Shown here piece after piece: positions 4,982 through 5,106 of a DNA stretch of 5,106 bases (position 1 is its first letter; each line of letters opens with the position of its first letter). The DNA comes from Nitrospiraceae bacterium (GTDB taxonomy: Bacteria; Nitrospirota; Thermodesulfovibrionia; Thermodesulfovibrionales; UBA1546): the NCBI GenBank assembly GCA_003535475.1, contig DOHC01000311.1:1-5106 (forward strand), written 5' to 3'. The notes under the pieces were generated by a model, which saw nothing but the letters and a program-made list of their open reading frames with translations, made no database searches and was not told the DNA's origin. Position numbers and translations under genes: made by a program.

Positions 4982-5106
4982 ATGGAATTATTTAAGAAAA
5001 TTTTAATAGCAAACCGCGGTGAAATTGCGGTAAGGGTTATACGTGCCTGCAAAGAACTCGGCATAAAGACAGTAGCCGTTTATTCAGACGTAGAAAAAGA
5101 AGCTCT
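4982..5106 (+). CDS. accC: Biotin carboxylase of acetyl-CoA carboxylase, N-terminal fragment
   Basis: AccC uses ATP and bicarbonate to carboxylate the biotin on AccB. Only the first 41 complete codons are present; the frame is open at the right edge, where roughly 400 codons should follow. The start, [20 protein letters not shown], and the next stretch [16 protein letters not shown] are the standard beginning of the biotin carboxylase N domain (ANRGEIAxRxIRA). ATG 4982 is 8 nt after the accB stop, with no convincing Shine-Dalgarno in the A-rich spacer, so translation is likely coupled to accB. Pyruvate carboxylase subunit A shares this N terminus, but the adjacent accB favours accC. Confidence 0.93.
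   Translation, partial: MELFKKILIANRGEIAVRVIRACKELGIKTVAVYSDVEKEA

Noticed and set aside
1..5106. Search for an undescribed defence, toxin-antitoxin or mobile system
   Set aside because: All coding space is filled by housekeeping or common families; no integrase, transposase, small toxin pair or reverse transcriptase is present.

Overview
This is a compact, ordinary bacterial core-genome window. It runs from the end of a ribosomal-protein operon, through two small transcription units, into the well-known cluster aroQ - M24 peptidase - efp - accB - accC. Base composition is moderate. Gene order and protein style (Thermus-like arginine-tipped EF-P, CxxC-rich YkgJ-type protein, PPC/DUF296 protein) suggest a free-living, possibly anaerobic lineage such as Nitrospirota or a deltaproteobacterial relative. 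The phylum is inference and is not proven by the sequence.

Layout. At 2-229 (+) is the C-terminal part of ribosomal protein L17, usually the last gene of the alpha operon, closed by a strong intrinsic terminator at 255-288. At 351-1154 (-) is a YkgJ-type cysteine-cluster protein that converges on the same terminator. A 108-bp divergent intergenic region (1155-1262) carries two overlapping, back-to-back promoters with extended -10 elements. To its right, a PPC/DUF296 protein (1263-1697) and a small nitroreductase (1730-2242) form a short operon.

From 2355 the aroQ - Xaa-Pro peptidase - efp - accB - accC cluster runs to the right edge, where accC is cut off after 41 codons. It joins shikimate-pathway dehydratase activity, proline-peptide turnover, polyproline translation rescue and the first step of fatty-acid synthesis. 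This neighbourhood is conserved in many bacteria, including Bacillus.

The least ordinary feature is a pair of imperfect inverted repeats, 72 and 74 bp long (2268-2339 and 3854-3927). Each ends about 5 bp or less before the Shine-Dalgarno sequence of a gene that starts with TTG (aroQ and efp). They look like miniature intergenic palindromes and would fold as long hairpins in the mRNA leaders. Three starts are best moved downstream of the longest open frames: aroQ to TTG 2355, efp to TTG 3941 and accB to ATG 4545. The left edge of rplQ may contain a frameshift. No mobile-element gene, CRISPR array, RNA gene or new multi-gene system was seen.
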